Assembly: GCA_000499405.2 (NCBI GenBank)
Contig: HG738137.1
Span: forward strand, 17,630,581-17,694,580
Direction: 5' to 3'
Length of the DNA stretch: 64,000 nt
Source of the DNA: Onchocerca volvulus
Taxonomy: Eukaryota; Nematoda; Chromadorea; Rhabditida; Onchocercidae
Each line of letters opens with the position of its first letter. Positions within the stretch are counted from its first letter, which is position 1. This document shows, piece after piece, positions 30,261 through 43,438 of the stretch. A program made the translations under genes and the position numbers. The notes below the pieces were generated by a model that did no database searches, was not told the origin of the DNA, and saw only the letters and a list, made by a program, of their open reading frames with translations.

Positions 30261-31604
30261 ATGCATCTCTCAAAACAAAAAAAGTGTTTCTCCATAGGCC
30301 CATTTTGTTTTTGCTCAATTCAATTTACTTTGAAAAACTTCGCGTTCGTTTTAATTCATTACTGACACAAAGAAATAAACAAAATTCTTTCACATAATTT
30401 TGCAATGTATTTCAAAATAACTTCAGTTTTTAATCGATTGCTTTCTCAGTTGTATGTTTAAATTTCGGATAATAAATCATATAAACGAGCAAGAAGACTT
30501 CATTTTTTTTATTACAATAAAGTTTTATGGATAGGAAGCAAACTTTTAGACGTTCGTATCCTTTAAAAAAATCTGAAAGTGAGATTGCGAAAAAAAGCTT
30601 TCGTAGTGTACTAAAATTCATCTAAGTGCATTAAAATAAATTGGTTAAAATTTTTGTCAGTAACTTTAAGTTAAATTAAGGGAGCTATATTTTTATGCTA
30701 AGACCAATTTAACATTGTACATATTTATTGACTACAGAAATAATTGACTAGATTTGACCAAGAAATTTACTTTATTCTTTTTTATAAATACAGATTGATA
30801 TTTAAAAAAAAAAATTTCCAGAAAAAAAAAATGAGCACCACTTTCTCACATCTTTCATTCCGTAGAAAAATGATTGAAATTAAAAATTAAAACCTCAAAA
30901 TTTTGGTTGAAGCAATGCAAAATTGAATTTAACATTTCTTTTATCGAACTTATTATTGGTATATTTGCATGTTACAAAATGAAAATTTTCTAAATTTTAA
31001 TATCAGAAAACTTAAAATTTAAAATTTTCTCGTGATTTTTATGAGAAATATTCATTATCTAACTTTATCATCATGATTCTGAGGATTTTGAAAATGAAAA
31101 AAAAAAAGCAGCAAATACGTAATAATCAAGAAAGCAGGAAGATTTTTTCGTATAATAAAAATGTTAAGCGAAGGTAGGAAAGGCTAATCAAAATATATGA
31201 ATTATTCAACAAGCAATTTTCATTGCCATGTCCTTCCATCTATGTATCAACAACGTTAATCAAATTACTTTTCGGATTCAATTATTGACAAATAAATGGA
31301 AAATAAGGAATTTTTGCATAAAAGAAAAGATGGAACAACAATAATGGCATCCAACGAAAAGTGTGATAAAAATTCAGCCTAGAAGATTTCACTCTGTTTT
31401 TCAACTGCCTCCTTTTCTTTTGCAGAACAAAACAATGATAGAAAAAGCTTTATCATCAAATCGTCAGCTGTCGTCAGTTTCAATCGTTTGAATTGTTGTG
31501 ATATGATTATTCTTGTAGTGATGGGTTCAACCAATATGCTTAAAAATTTATTTATAATTTTTCACAGTGCAAAAAAAAAAAAAGAGAAAAAAAGTGAAAT
31601 TTGC

Positions 31605-31846
31605 ATCGATATTTTAAGTAAAATGATACCATCAAAATTTTCAATAAGTATTTCAAGTTAAGTTGAAATTACTCATTATGCGTCTATTTTGCAAAAATGT
31701 AAAAAGTGTTAGTCCGAGAACTTAAAAATGAAATTTTGATCGATATTTTAAGTGAAATAATATCAACAATACAACATTTTTCAATAAATAATTTGATTAA
31801 GTTGAAATTATTCTTCATATGTCAATTTTGCAGAGATGTAAAAAGT
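31605..31846 (+). repeat. Tandem duplication, about 134-bp unit, diverged
   Basis: Unit 1 (31605-31708) and unit 2 (31739-31846) share ATCGATATTTTAAGT, TTTTCAATAA, AAGTTGAAATTA and ATGTAAAAAGT in the same order with constant offset, with several substitutions between them. No coding frame is shared. Confidence 0.75.
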
Positions 31847-31932
31847 TTTTTATTTCGGGATGTTAATTCAAATTTTATCCTTCTATATTGCATAAATCGA
31901 ATTATCCTTTATAAATGTTTTCATTTTCTGAA

Positions 31933-31980
31933 GAATATAATACATATATTACGGTGAGAATATGATACATATATTACGGT
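31933..31980 (+). repeat. Short tandem repeat, 23-bp unit x2
   Basis: GAATATAATACATATATTAC and GAATATGATACATATATTAC, each followed by GGT, differ at one base. Confidence 0.85.
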
Positions 31981-33608
31981 ATGTGTTATTAAACATCAAT
32001 CTATAAATTTTAAAAAGTCGCAAGATAATAGATGAGGCAGAAAAATATGGAAGTGGCCGAATAAGATGTACTGAAAGTAAACTGAAATTGATAAGAGATT
32101 AAAGTTGAATTTTAATTGATAAGAGATTAAAAATGAATAAAAGGTATGGATTCTCCGAACAACAATTAAAAACAATTAACAAACTTTTGTTGATAAAAGA
32201 TTTCTTTCATCTGTTGTTGATATCGAAATTGCAAATTGATAAATTATGATAAACATATATGATTTCACATTTATGATTGCCAGATGATACCTCTGCCACC
32301 TGTTGTTGAAATTGCTGTTGTAATCGAAGGATTCAGAAGTTGATTTTTTACGTGACTGAGATTCTCAGCGTATGCTGTAAGTTAGCATGTAAATATGCTT
32401 GTGAATGCTTGCGTGTGTGAGCCACGTACGTGTGCATTTGTGTGCAAATGTAAAAATATTTGTGGAATTATGTAAATATTTAATTTCTCTTGAATGATTT
32501 CAAAGTTCCATTTTTTTCTAAATAAATTTGTAGTAAAAAAAAAAAAAAAAAGAAAAAAAAGTAGAATGGCTAAATCAAGAGAATATAAGAATATAACCGA
32601 AAAGTCAAGAGATTTGTTGATTGAAAAATTCAATTGAATACTGGATCTGAAGTCTCGTCAGTAATTTAAAGCTATTTAAGATAATTTAAATTTAGAGTCA
32701 CTAAATAAATGAGTTATTTCCAAAATATATTTAAAATTAGTCAAAAAATTCATCAATAGACCTATCAATTTGAATTCAAATCGGAAAAGAGCTGCAAGTT
32801 ATGGATAGAATCTCAGAGTGCTTGATTCATGATGTAGGTCAAATACTACGGTATTAGGTGGAATTAGATATTATCTTGTTCTGAGTTCGCTATTGCGTTT
32901 GTTAAATTTGTTGTTAAGCCCGCTGCTGGCGAAGTAACTGAAATTCAATCTGGGAAATGTATTGCTTTGATGATGATCAAATGGTTGTCCGAGATGAAAT
33001 TCACAAATTAAATGACAGAAAAATTTGTATTTTCTACATCCAAAAGTATTCTCTTCCTCGAGAGAAGATTCTGGAATTAAATTTTTCTTTTTTTTTTTTT
33101 TTTTTGGAATTTAAGAATTTATTAAATTATCGCATTCATATAAATTCGTAGGTCTCAATAAAAAGGTGTTAAAAGTGATGCATGTTAATGATTTGACTTC
33201 ATCGAGATTATTTCAGTCAGAAGTTCGTTGAGATTACTTTAACTGAAATTATCATAATATCCCGAATCAGTAGTTCATTGAGGCGACTCGTATTGATATT
33301 AAAATTTGTTATCCAATAATTTTCTAATTTAATTCAAGACATTATTTCAAATCTTGTTTGTCCCGGAAATGAAGATCGTATCATTTTATTTTAAGATCGA
33401 GTAGTCAGTAATTTGCTCAGTGTAAGATTTCTGGTTGAAAGTAAGTGGCTGAGTTTCGTTGTGGATTGTTAAATTCAACGTATTTTTATTACTAATGATT
33501 TTTAAAACTGTGAGTGGGAAGGATTTGTAGAAGCAATTGCTTAATATTCGATCAAAATAAAGTTGCTGAAAACTTTGTTGAGATTAACTAATTAAATTAT
33601 TGTTGCAG

Positions 33609-33618
33609 CCAGAAAATA
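33609..33618 (+). promoter_or_regulatory. Acceptor and 10-nt leader before the ARGLU1-like start
   Basis: TTGTTGCAG ends at 33608, only 10 nt before the ATG at 33619. This is typical of a spliced-leader trans-splice site, although an upstream 5' UTR exon would look the same. Confidence 0.45.
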
Positions 33619-36601
33619 ATGCCTCGTAGTAGATCGCGTGACCGTAGACGTCGTTCACGTTCTCGCTCTCGTGATGAGCGTCGCGATCGTGATAGGCGTT
33701 ATCGTAAAGATAAGGATCGTCGACGAAGACGTGATTCGGATCATTTCGCTTCTGACAATGAGATCGAGTCACTATTGAAAAGAGAAAAACGCGGGTAAGT
33801 GTACTCAATCGAATTGATGTGAGGCATCAATAATTTGAGTTTTATTAAAAGCATATAATCTAAGTCTAATTATGAGTCAATAACATTAGTGAAACTTGGG
33901 AAGACATATATCCTACTTTTTACACTTAGAATTTATCCCTTTCCTTTAGTGGAAGTTGATTCTTCGCATTGAAACTTGGCCATATTGATCGTTCTTCCGT
34001 TGAATTTATAAAGAAAATCAAACGTTTGAAAATTTTGAACAATCGAACTATGGCAATTAAGAGATAGTTTATGCAAATTCTGTTTTTTTCAAATTATAGA
34101 TTGAGAATCCTGCGATCAGGGAAGACTTGAAAAATATGCAATGTACTGCATATTATGGAGTAGAATGTAGGGTGGGGCAGACCGTCTGAAATTCATTTTT
34201 ATCAAGCAGTGTTGATCTGAAATAGATTGTTGCTAATGGCAATTGAAACTGTTAATATGTTCGTATTATTTCATATGGAAGATATTCAATTTTTTTCAGA
34301 AACGGTAGTTCAAATTCACCATCCACATCACTAGGAGCATTAGTAAGCGAATTAGGAACTGGTGTAAAATTTGATGCATCACAGTTAAGTCAAGCGGCTA
34401 AAGAATGGTTGGATGCACGAGTTACTGAGCAGGTAATATTTTTTTCACATTCTGTTCATAGGATGTTTAGAGATTTTAATTCATGTCATTGTCAGTTATC
34501 ACTTAATTATCTCGAATTAAATTGTCCAACAACCGTTGAAACATGTTCAGAAAGGTTCCTATTTTCATTTAATTATTACTGCGGTAGTTTTAGTTGTCGA
34601 TTATTATTTATTATCAAGGAATTGCATCTGATTTACTCTTAAAATTTTGGACTTAATTAGTGATATTGCAACTCAAATTTTCATGGCCATATGCAGCCTT
34701 CAAGTAATTTTTTTTTTTTTTTTTTTTTTAATGTTGGCTATATTCAGTAAAATAAGGATGTATTTGTATATGTTTCTATGAGATTATTAAAATGAAATAT
34801 ATTCCTTTTATAAATCCTTGGGAAAATAACTGGTTTATGAGATATACTTGCGACAAATTTATTTTTTGATGTCCAGTTCAAGATTGAAAGAATTTAGGTG
34901 TTGGAAATTTCAAAAAATGGAGTTGAAATAATTTCTTTTTATGCAACTCTTTGCTTTCGGATATAACTTTCCCGGTTTTTTATTTATACTTCGGGTTCTT
35001 AATAAGTTAGTTTATGCTACGTTTCGTATTTAACACTGTGTTAGGGTGTCACACAAAAAAAGAATATTGAAGAATGGAGAAAGGCTATCTTTGTGTATGC
35101 ACCTTGCGGTCGCTAATTAGCTGGAAGGATTCATTTATGGAGTCCGACCATATCAATGGTATTTTTTAAAATTAGATCTTAATTTTGCAATTAACATGCT
35201 TCCATTTCAGAAAGTTTGCATTCTTTGCTCAGCTGTCTGGAACCATCAGATTTTTTCCTTTAAAACTTTATTTTAAAATGATGGTTGCCATCACACTGCA
35301 CTGCAAAATTTGCAAATTTTCTGAACGAAAAAGAACAACCTCTCCTTTTTTTTCTGAAACATATTCATTGTAGGTTAGCGCAAGAGTAGCTGACTTGGAA
35401 TCTTTGGTTCAGGAACGCGTTGCTAAGGCACGTGCAGACCTGGAATCTAGATTACGTTCACAAATTGAGCAGGAAATGATGCACGAAGTGGAAGAAAGTC
35501 GAAAAAGAGAAGTAAGCTGAAACTTTTTCGCGATTTTTTCATCAAATCAGAGAGTATGACTTTTTAGATACCATCGTACAAGAAAAATGATTGGAGGAAA
35601 TTTCTTTTATACAGATTTAAGATTTAAAGAGTGATATCGAAAACATCTGATAATCTTTGAAAGACAGCGAAGTTTTTCGTATTTTAATAATGGTGATTGA
35701 TATTGAATATTGGAATGGATTGAATCCAGCTTGTTTAAATTTTGCAGGATGAATCCAAAAAGCGATGCATAGAACTTGAAGAAAGTTTGCAGAAGAAAAT
35801 GAAAGAACTGGAAGAAACGGAAAAGAAATTGGTAAAGTGTTAAAGCCTTTATATCAGATATAATTAGATTAACACAATAAGTGATGTAGTTTCCGTTATC
35901 GCCATGTTTCAGGCTATTGCACAATTTCAGCTCAGATCAGTCGCGCAGCAGCTGTTTGAATTACTTTGAATTTCTTTTAAATAATTAAATCAACTGATAT
36001 TGACTAGCGACCACTATTCTTTGTTGGATTAGAACGAATCAACAAAGAATAGTGGTACTTCGGGAGGAAGTTCTTAATGTACATACACCTTACACAGTAC
36101 TTGGACATACACTGCTGCGTGATATCGCTGGGAAACAACAGGCAAACTACTAGTAGGTGTTCCGTTGGCCGATAAACTGTTGCAACGCCAAAGCGAAGTA
36201 TACGAATTCGTACTACTGACCGAGCAGTATGTTCATTCAAATATGAGCTTTTTTTAGAATCCTGATTGGGCAATTATTGGTCTCAACATATTTCTCATAA
36301 TGTTATTTATAGTTACTTTTACAGTTACGGGTAAAATATAGATTATTAGTTTCTAAGGCATTTTCTTCATGTGCGTATGTGTGTGTTTAATTTTGAATTA
36401 TTTTAAATTACTTATTAGTTAAATCCTTCTTTTCAGAAGCAAGAACGTTTATTAATGTTGGAAACGAAGAGCAAACTGGAAATGGAACGGAACGCGCTGA
36501 TTCAGGAACGTGAAACATTAACGAAAAGTGAGCAACAAGCGATACTGAATAAAGGTGGAACAATGAGGGCGCCAATCAAGTTGAAGCTCGGCTTTAAATG
36601 A
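33619..36601 (+). CDS. ARGLU1: ARGLU1-like arginine/serine- and glutamate-rich nuclear protein
   Basis: Five exons: 33619-33794, 34300-34432, 35374-35511, 35748-35831, 36437-36601; 231 residues, all phases consistent. Residues 1-45 are an RS/RD-rich stretch (MPRSRSRDRRRRSRSRSRD) like splicing-factor RS domains. The middle and C-terminal parts form a long charged coiled coil (VQERVAKARADLESRLRSQI, ELEESLQKKMKELEETEKKL). The end ILNKGG...IKLKLGFK resembles the ILGKG...SFSLK end of vertebrate ARGLU1, which links splicing with Mediator/nuclear-receptor transcription. It is shorter than human ARGLU1 (273 aa), mainly in the coiled coil. AATAAA overlaps the stop codon but is probably not the main poly(A) signal. 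The assignment rests on architecture plus the two end motifs. Confidence 0.82.
36010..36056. repeat. Near-perfect hairpin in the ARGLU1-like intron
   Basis: ACCACTATTCTTTGTTG and its exact reverse complement CAACAAAGAATAGTGGT, extended by GATT/AATC, give about a 20-bp stem with a 6-nt loop and one bulge. It lies at the edge of a GC-richer intron segment (36.05-36.27 kb) and may be the end of a mobile-element relic. Confidence 0.75.
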
Positions 36602-37691
36602 ATAAAATGACGATGATGATGGAACGACACTGTGAAGTGTAAAATTAGATTAAATTTGAGTAATTTCTGAAGAACAGAAGCACTTTTAAAGTTCCCTTTT
36701 TGAAATATTTTTCTTTTGGCTGTAGCGCTGAGAAACAACTTGTTTTACGTCTTCCTTTTATCCCCTTTAAATTCATGTTGCGCCACTTTTTTTTTTTTTG
36801 TAATTTGTGGTTTATTTCCATTTTAGTACTTTTTTTTTTTTTGCTCATACATTGTATATAGAAATGAACTTTTTATTTGTAAAACTGCAATGAAAAGAAT
36901 TTTTTTTTTTAAAATATCTAGTCAAGACAGCGAGCTCATCGCAGTGAGAAGGCGCTCTTCAAACTTAGTTGGAAACTATACATCTAGATGGTCGCTGATG
37001 AAGTCACTGATGAAGTAATAATAAAACTTGATAGCTAATACCGTGAACTTTGAATTTGTATAGAGGATTCAGCAAGATCGCTCGCTATGCGAATCATGAT
37101 AAACTATTCTCCATTGTGAAAAATTATCGTTTTCTTAACAGACTAGAAAATTCGGTCAGATTTGTTACTGGGAGAGTCTGAGTTCAGTTTTAATTTATGT
37201 AGCAATTAAATCAATAATACGATTGGAAAAATAATTCTTTGTTAAGAACTCTTGAAAGGATAAGCAATTCTAAAGCCTTCAATTGTAGGTTTGATGAACT
37301 TCAAAGCTCTGTTATATATCATTTTTTTTTTCTTTTCTTTTTTTTTTTTTTTTTGTAGCTGATGAATAATTTATTAGGATTGCCAGAAAAGACAGAATCA
37401 ACACACTGCATTGAAAGATAAAAGATTGCACACTCTTGCTGTTCTGTGGGTATTGCCATCAACTCAGTTCAGTCTGAGTATTTTTTCAATATCCCATCTT
37501 AAACCCAAACTTTTGAATCATCCAGTTTGGGATGTAAAAGCTTGTATATAATTAAAATTCAAAATAATTGGTGAACTCTAAAAATTAAGAGCGGGAAAGA
37601 CGAAGGTAGAATTTGAATACACCAGTATGCTTTATACTGGTGTAAATTGAAAAGGTTAACCGGTATGCTTGACAGATCTGCAAAGTTTTAA
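36602..37691. other. Convergent spacer between ARGLU1-like and ELMOD genes
   Basis: Contains both 3' UTRs. T-rich runs at 36780-36842 and 37320-37356 and a 10-bp-stem hairpin (ACACCAGTAT...ATACTGGTGT) at 37619-37643. No gene seen. Confidence 0.6.
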
Positions 37692-39681
37692 TTACGTAAA
37701 AGATCTTATATCTAACTTATCCAAGTCGGCTTCGTCTGAATATAAGTGCACCGTTAATTGAGCTTCAAAATCGTCTTTAACATTATTGAAACAGATCAGC
37801 TCCGGTTTTCTTTTCGTCCAAAATGCACAAAACAATTTGAACACTTGACCTGAAGTTATATTTTATGAGTATAAATTTTAGCTCAAGTCAATCATACATC
37901 AGGCATTTAAGCAGTTAAATTCTTTCAAATGCAAATGATATTAAATAGTGATTGGTTCCAAATAACATACAAAAAACGTGGTGAAAATTGTCGATCGTTG
38001 GTGTACCACGAACAGTGTTATAAAAATGCATTTTTAGTGCATCGCTGTATAATAATCGTCTAATTAAAGCTGTTAAATTGATTCCTGTTATCGCCATTGG
38101 AAAGCTGGAAAGAATCATAGTTTCGAAAAACATGGAAATAAGGAAGGAACATAGAAAACCGCCATTTTTTCTTCCAGTGCAATACAATTGTTTTTTCCTC
38201 TTTTTAGCATGCTCAGAAAAAGACAAACAATCAGTTCCTCTCAGATTGATAAAAACGCTCTGATATAAAGGCTGAAATCATATAACAATGAAAGATATCA
38301 ATTATAACTTCTGCTTACCCATACAAAGGGTGATTTGAAACAGAAAGTATTGATTGTGCATGTGCAACATCATATTGAGCTAAGAAGATTAGCTGTTCCA
38401 GAGAAAGAATTCCCATACCTCGAAAATCAGTTGACGGGTCACTGCCCTGTAGATTCTTTTATTTACAACAATTCAAAAGACATAAATATTATTCATGGAA
38501 TTAATTGCAATTATTTTTGCAATTAGAATTCTAGTATAGTTCTTAGGACTAAAATATGTTAGAGTAAAAATTAGCCAAGTTGCTAATTACACATATTTTT
38601 AGAATTTTTCTTTCTATAGAGGAAGAAAAATAAGTCGGATGTTAACTGCAATAAATGAAGATAGCTAAATTTAAGTAAATGAAGCAGATGAAGATCAAAT
38701 AAATGGTAAATTCGCTATCATTTTTATATATAATGCATAAATAAAATGAAATTAATTCCAAACTCATAATTAAAGAAAATTTTTTACCTGAAATCCGATC
38801 TTCTGCCACTGATCTGTTATCCTATCTTCCAAATCTTCTGTTGGCATCAAAAGTTCCCATAATTTTAGCAATCTAAAAAAATGAAAAACAAAAATAATCG
38901 ATTTGATTCAGCATAATGTTTTAATATAGAATCAAACCTTTTTTCATGAGTTTCATTCTTAGGATCATATTTTTCCTTGCACATTTTCTCGACAAGATCA
39001 CACAACTCTTGGTAGCCACGTATCTGGCTCAATGATCTTTTTAATACATTTTTCATCTCTTCAAATAATTCACTGTTTACTTCTGAACAGCATTCCCTAA
39101 TGATTTCTGCTGCCTAAAATATATATTAAAATTCCAAGCAGGACTAAAAAAATAGAAAAAATTGAAGTAGAAATAAAATGAAAGTAACCAAAAAAATGCA
39201 GATATGAATAGTTCAAATAAAAAATATAAAAAGATATTTGAAATGGAAACTTTCAAGAATTTAAATAGATTTTTAACTAACAAGTTTATCTTCCTGTCCA
39301 GCCTTCCAAAACCTTGGCATTGCTGGTAATTCTTTTTCATCAATGAGTTTTTCCACTTTTGCTGTGATCTGACCACGATTACTGACATTCCAAGTTAACT
39401 AAAGTATTAAATTTATCTAATTTACGGTTCAATTCTTGTATTATCTTGCTGCTTTATTGAACTATCAATTTGTTACATATATTCTTCGACTTCGATATAA
39501 TCCATCATATGAAACTTCATATTTTGGTGACATATATAAATATGCTTACAATTCTTTCAAGTTTCGTTTTACCCGTTACCATTAGCATGAACCAATTCAG
39601 TATAATTCGTAATAGACGATGAAATATATTGAATATGTATCGATAAAGATTGAAAAAAGGACTTTCGTCATACCAATCCAT
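37692..39681 (-). CDS. ELMO domain-containing protein (ELMOD1/2 type)
   Basis: ELMOD proteins are GTPase-activating factors for ARL2/ARF-family GTPases. Minus-strand exons: 39681-39550, 39398-39282, 39113-38938, 38872-38788, 38446-38319, 38104-37971, 37849-37692; 930 nt, 309 residues, all phases consistent (human ELMOD2 has 293). Residues 1-44 match the ELMOD N-terminus, with VTGKTKLERI comparable to MTGKCELQRI. Then come the ELMO-domain landmarks LLKLWELLMP, WQKIGFQ, the hallmark DPSTDFRGMGIL with the catalytic Arg, the NHPLYGFPMAITGINLT block and FHHVFC. The last exon (FKLFCAFW...CFNNVKDDFE) is needed to complete the domain; reading through the GTATGT donor in exon 6 would give a shorter, wrong tail. 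A TTTTAG acceptor 21 nt before the ATG suggests trans-splicing. The second exon's 5' edge could instead be 36 nt further in. Confidence 0.9.
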
Positions 39682-40616
39682 GAATCTTATTGGACGGAAA
39701 TCCTAAAATCGAAACATATAGGAGTGAAACCCCATTAATAGTTATAACTTCTACGAATAATTTAAATACTATTTCTCGAAACCGAAATTATAATATACAA
39801 GACGAAATGACTACAATTAAATAAAAAACTGGAAAATTTTATTTTAAAATTAAAAAATTAAAAGAATCCAAGTTGTAATCTCGACAAATTCATCTCCAAC
39901 TAGGATGTCTGGGACAGACTGAGAACAAACTAAGCAGTAAATAATTCATATCCGATACAAAAAATCTTGGATTATCAATCCATGACAACAGATCTTAAAA
40001 AATTAGTATCATCGGTTGATACCATCAATCTCCTAAAAGAAGCTCATATCAAAATTATGAATCGAATTGTCAGATAACTCTCAATAATCGAACTGTCAGA
40101 TAGCTCTCTTTCTTTCTATAATACTTATTTCATACATCAATTAATTATGTAAAATAAGAAGCACTGCGGTTAATTGCTTTACTATCTTCATCAGAAGCAT
40201 AGGTATGTGAAATGATGTACAACGAGTTTTAATACATCAAATACAGCAAACAAATTTACTTACAACATTTCAATATGAAAATATTTTTGACATCAAAAAC
40301 TTATAAAAAGTCACAGAGCACTTTAAACTTTTGCGTATGCAAATATAAATGGGCAAAACAAATCCTTTCGGTAACAAATGTAAAAATTTAAAGCTTCAAA
40401 GTACCAAACAAACATTCTTAATTTTTACGATCCATACAAAAAAAAAAAAAAAAATGTAATACAGAAATAAATTTAAAGTGAGCAATACAACTTCTCTTTA
40501 ATTGATTTTAACTTTATAACAGTGAGCATGAAATTTCAAACTTCCTTATATTATGAAGGGAAGTGATTAGGAACAAGTCAATTCCTTGACGTTATGCGCC
40601 TATTAAAATCATTAAT
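39682..40616. other. Spacer between OTUD6 and ELMOD genes
   Basis: 935 bp between the OTUD6 stop and the downstream same-strand ELMOD start. AT-rich with no exon recognised. The distance is longer than typical C. elegans operon spacing, so co-transcription is possible but unproven. Confidence 0.5.
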
Positions 40617-43438
40617 TTAGAATTCGGGAAAATTAATGATGGTATTTGAGACAGTTGAATTATAATGTTCGCCTAAATTATAGGCAAATCGATGAAACGT
40701 AATAATGAGAGATTTTCTGTCATTGTACTCTTCTCCAAAAGGCAAAACACATCCTCCAGGCTGAATTACTTCGATTGATCTTTCCAATGCACAAGCTATA
40801 GCTCGAAGCTATAATGATGGAATTAAATTAAACTTCATTTGTGATAATTAAAGAAAGAACCACAACAAAAGACATTAGACATAATCTATTAATGAAAATA
40901 AAATAATCTTGAACAGAAATGGGTAGTTAGACTATGAATCCATAAAAAATCAGCCCCAAAAATGAATGAGATGGAAGTATTCCGTTTTCATCAGATATGC
41001 TAAAATATTACTATTATTGTAGAAGACAATATTTATATGGCCGCATTAGAATTAACGAAATATCATTTTGATAATATATATATATTTTTACCAATTCTTA
41101 AATTACATTTTAACTTGTGGCCAATGACAAATAAATCTATCATATATAACACTGGTATGGCCATAAGCTAAAATGTAATTTAAGTTACCATTATCACTCA
41201 GAAGATTTGAGCTTTTACAGACATATTATATTACGACTTCAATCATTTGAACAAAACCTGTTGAATTTTGAACTATCAGAATAGGTGATACTTCGTTTTT
41301 CAACTGTACTATAATTAAAAAATTAAATTACCTCCGGTTCTCCACCCCAAACACCACCATCTGCGCAGCACTTTTCAACTTTCATACAGTATTCCTCAAA
41401 TTCGATCTCATCTACTGCTTCTCCATTATCATCGATTAAAAATGGAAGAAATTCATCTTTATGTGTTCGCATATAAGCAGCAGCCTTTTGACGAATCTCT
41501 GCGCCTTTAAACTGAAATAACATTTTCGTTTCATCGCTTAAATATTTTTAACCACCTAAATAAATTTGCTGTTTTTGAAAGACAAAAAAAAAAAGCAAGG
41601 AAAAAATTAATCAAACTTGATTGGTAAAAGAAACCTGATGTGAAGTAACTAATGACAACTGATGTGCTACAGCATTGTACAAACAATCACCATCCGGCTT
41701 AATATCGTATATCATAAGTCCACGATCCATTAAAAGCCGCTCGATTTCTTCACTTTCAAGTTTCCCTAGGATGTTTCAAAACTAAACCAAATTGAAAAAT
41801 GTATCCTTCTAAATAGCCATCACTATTTTCTTGACAAAATAAAGGGAACAAAACAGCAGTTTTCAATTCCACTTTCAAATAACCTAGAGTTTTAAAGCAA
41901 AGAAAAGCATACGAGGTCCATTTTCCGCAACAATCCCAGCTTGCATTGCTGCTTCTTCCCTTTTCCTGTTGAGTTCGGCTTTTTTCTCCTGCAATTCAGC
42001 TGTGAATGAAATTCAATTACAGATGAAGAAAGGAAAAATTTTTATTTCTGAAATGCCAAATATGCTACAGCACTTTTAAAAGCTGTAAGATGATATATAG
42101 TTTTACATCGTTTCTCTTTCTTTTTTTTTTTTATAGTTAAGAAAGTTCATCAAAGTTGAAGGAATTATAAATCACTAGGAAAATTTTGAAAGCTTCATAA
42201 TATCCAGTCTTCCATGACAAAATATAGACATCATATTATAATGTTCAACTCTAAAAAGTACAACTTTCTTTGATAAATATTATTAGATATTGGTTGCAAA
42301 CAAAAGTATAAAAAATGGAACATTGCTTCCACCAATTTTATTATAACTTACTCGTCTTCTTTGAGCTTTCGAAATGCGTGGTTCTTTTTCTTGATTTTGC
42401 TCCACAACAACTGGCTCCACAGATATTTCCGGTGATGATAGTTTCAATTCTGCTAATTCCTAAATTATCATATTCTAAACTTCTGTATGCATATACCAAA
42501 TATTCTGTCATTCGATATCACTTCGGTTGGTAATTTATAGAGTGGTTCAATCAATCAAAATTAACAAAAATTAAAATAAAAAAGAAATCCATTATATATA
42601 TATTTTGGACTACACGAAGTATTGAAATAATATGGTAAAATGAGTATTTCTACTGCAGTAATCGTTTAATCAATTAATGCATCCGAATAATAAAACCAAT
42701 GATTCTGCATGTTTCGAAAAATGTTTTACGAATGTTCACGAACTTCGAAAATTCGAAAATTATCGGTGAATTTTTTTGCAAATTAAAATTACCAAAAATA
42801 CTAACAATAAATCACATTCATTTTATCAATAGTATTTGAAATATTAATTAGAAAGTATTCGGTTGTTGTTTAAATTAACGATTATTGAGAATCTGTTAAT
42901 TGATTATAGTGATATAAGTAACTTATTCTGAAATAGCAATCAGAAGAGAAAAATATAAAATATAAATCAGAATAGAAAGACCTTTTCATGGCGTTCTTTC
43001 ATTTCTTCTTCCAATTTCGTTATCTCTGCAACTATTTCTTTCTTTCGCTTCTTATCACTTTTTGCAATCGAATGTTTCATGCTCATTATTTTCGCTAAAA
43101 TATGCATAGTATTAATATTTCTTATTAACATTGATTTTTCCCTCTTCCAAAGTAACATATACTTACTAATCTGTGCTATATTCTTTATCAAAATTAATCC
43201 TGTTTGAATTCGTTAGTCAGTAAATAAAATTAATAAAAAATAATGCAAAGTTAGATATAAGAAAAATTTGTCAATATTTCAAAAATAAAAACTAAAAAAC
43301 CAAAATAAATGAAATAAAACTTGCTCAAATTTCTAAAAAGAGATTTAAAAACTTACATTGCAATTCTTTACGTTCTTTGCGATGTGCTGCTTTCAGCTGT
43401 CCCAGTGGTGTCACATCTTCCTCTTCCTCTATCATCAT
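40617..43438 (-). CDS. OTUD6B: OTU-domain deubiquitinase (OTUD6 type)
   Basis: Cysteine protease that removes ubiquitin. Minus-strand exons: 43438-43357, 43094-42982, 42459-42352, 41988-41913, 41765-41635, 41511-41332, 40808-40617; 882 nt, 293 residues, the same length as human OTUD6B, all phases consistent. The N-terminal half is a charged coiled coil (AAHRKERKELQ, KSDKKRKKEIVAEITKLEEE) followed by the OTUD6 signature EPRISKAQRRR. The OTU domain starts near residue 140 with the catalytic loop PDGDCLYNA (Cys nucleophile), then RQKAAAYMRTHKDEFLPFL and GGVWGGEPE, and ends with GEHYNST, whose His is the catalytic base. Two adjacent ATGs open the frame; the first is used here, with an in-frame stop upstream. 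It is divergent from SUB1. Confidence 0.92.
41097..41184. repeat. Inverted repeat in an OTUD6 intron
   Basis: Left arm 41097-41123 (CTTAAATTACATTTTAACTT...) and right arm 41158-41184 pair along 27 bp with about three mismatches and a 34-nt loop. Confidence 0.75.

Larger units (their letters stand above)
24258..33608. other. Gene-poor region between ace-1 and the ARGLU1-like gene
   Basis: About 9.3 kb without a gene I can support. It contains an inverted-repeat cluster at 24.9-25.8 kb, a 71-bp duplication at 28 kb, stem-loop repeat copy C, a (TTCC)n run, a 134-bp tandem duplication at 31.6 kb, smaller repeats and many A/T runs. A GC-richer island at 29.3-29.6 kb carries an unassigned ORF. The part next to 24258 should contain the ace-1 promoter. 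Confidence 0.6.

Noticed and set aside
37915..38226. ELMOD ending in the frame that runs through to TAA at 37915
   Set aside because: Loses the conserved C-terminal ELMO segment, which is restored exactly by splicing at GTATGT to the exon at 37849.
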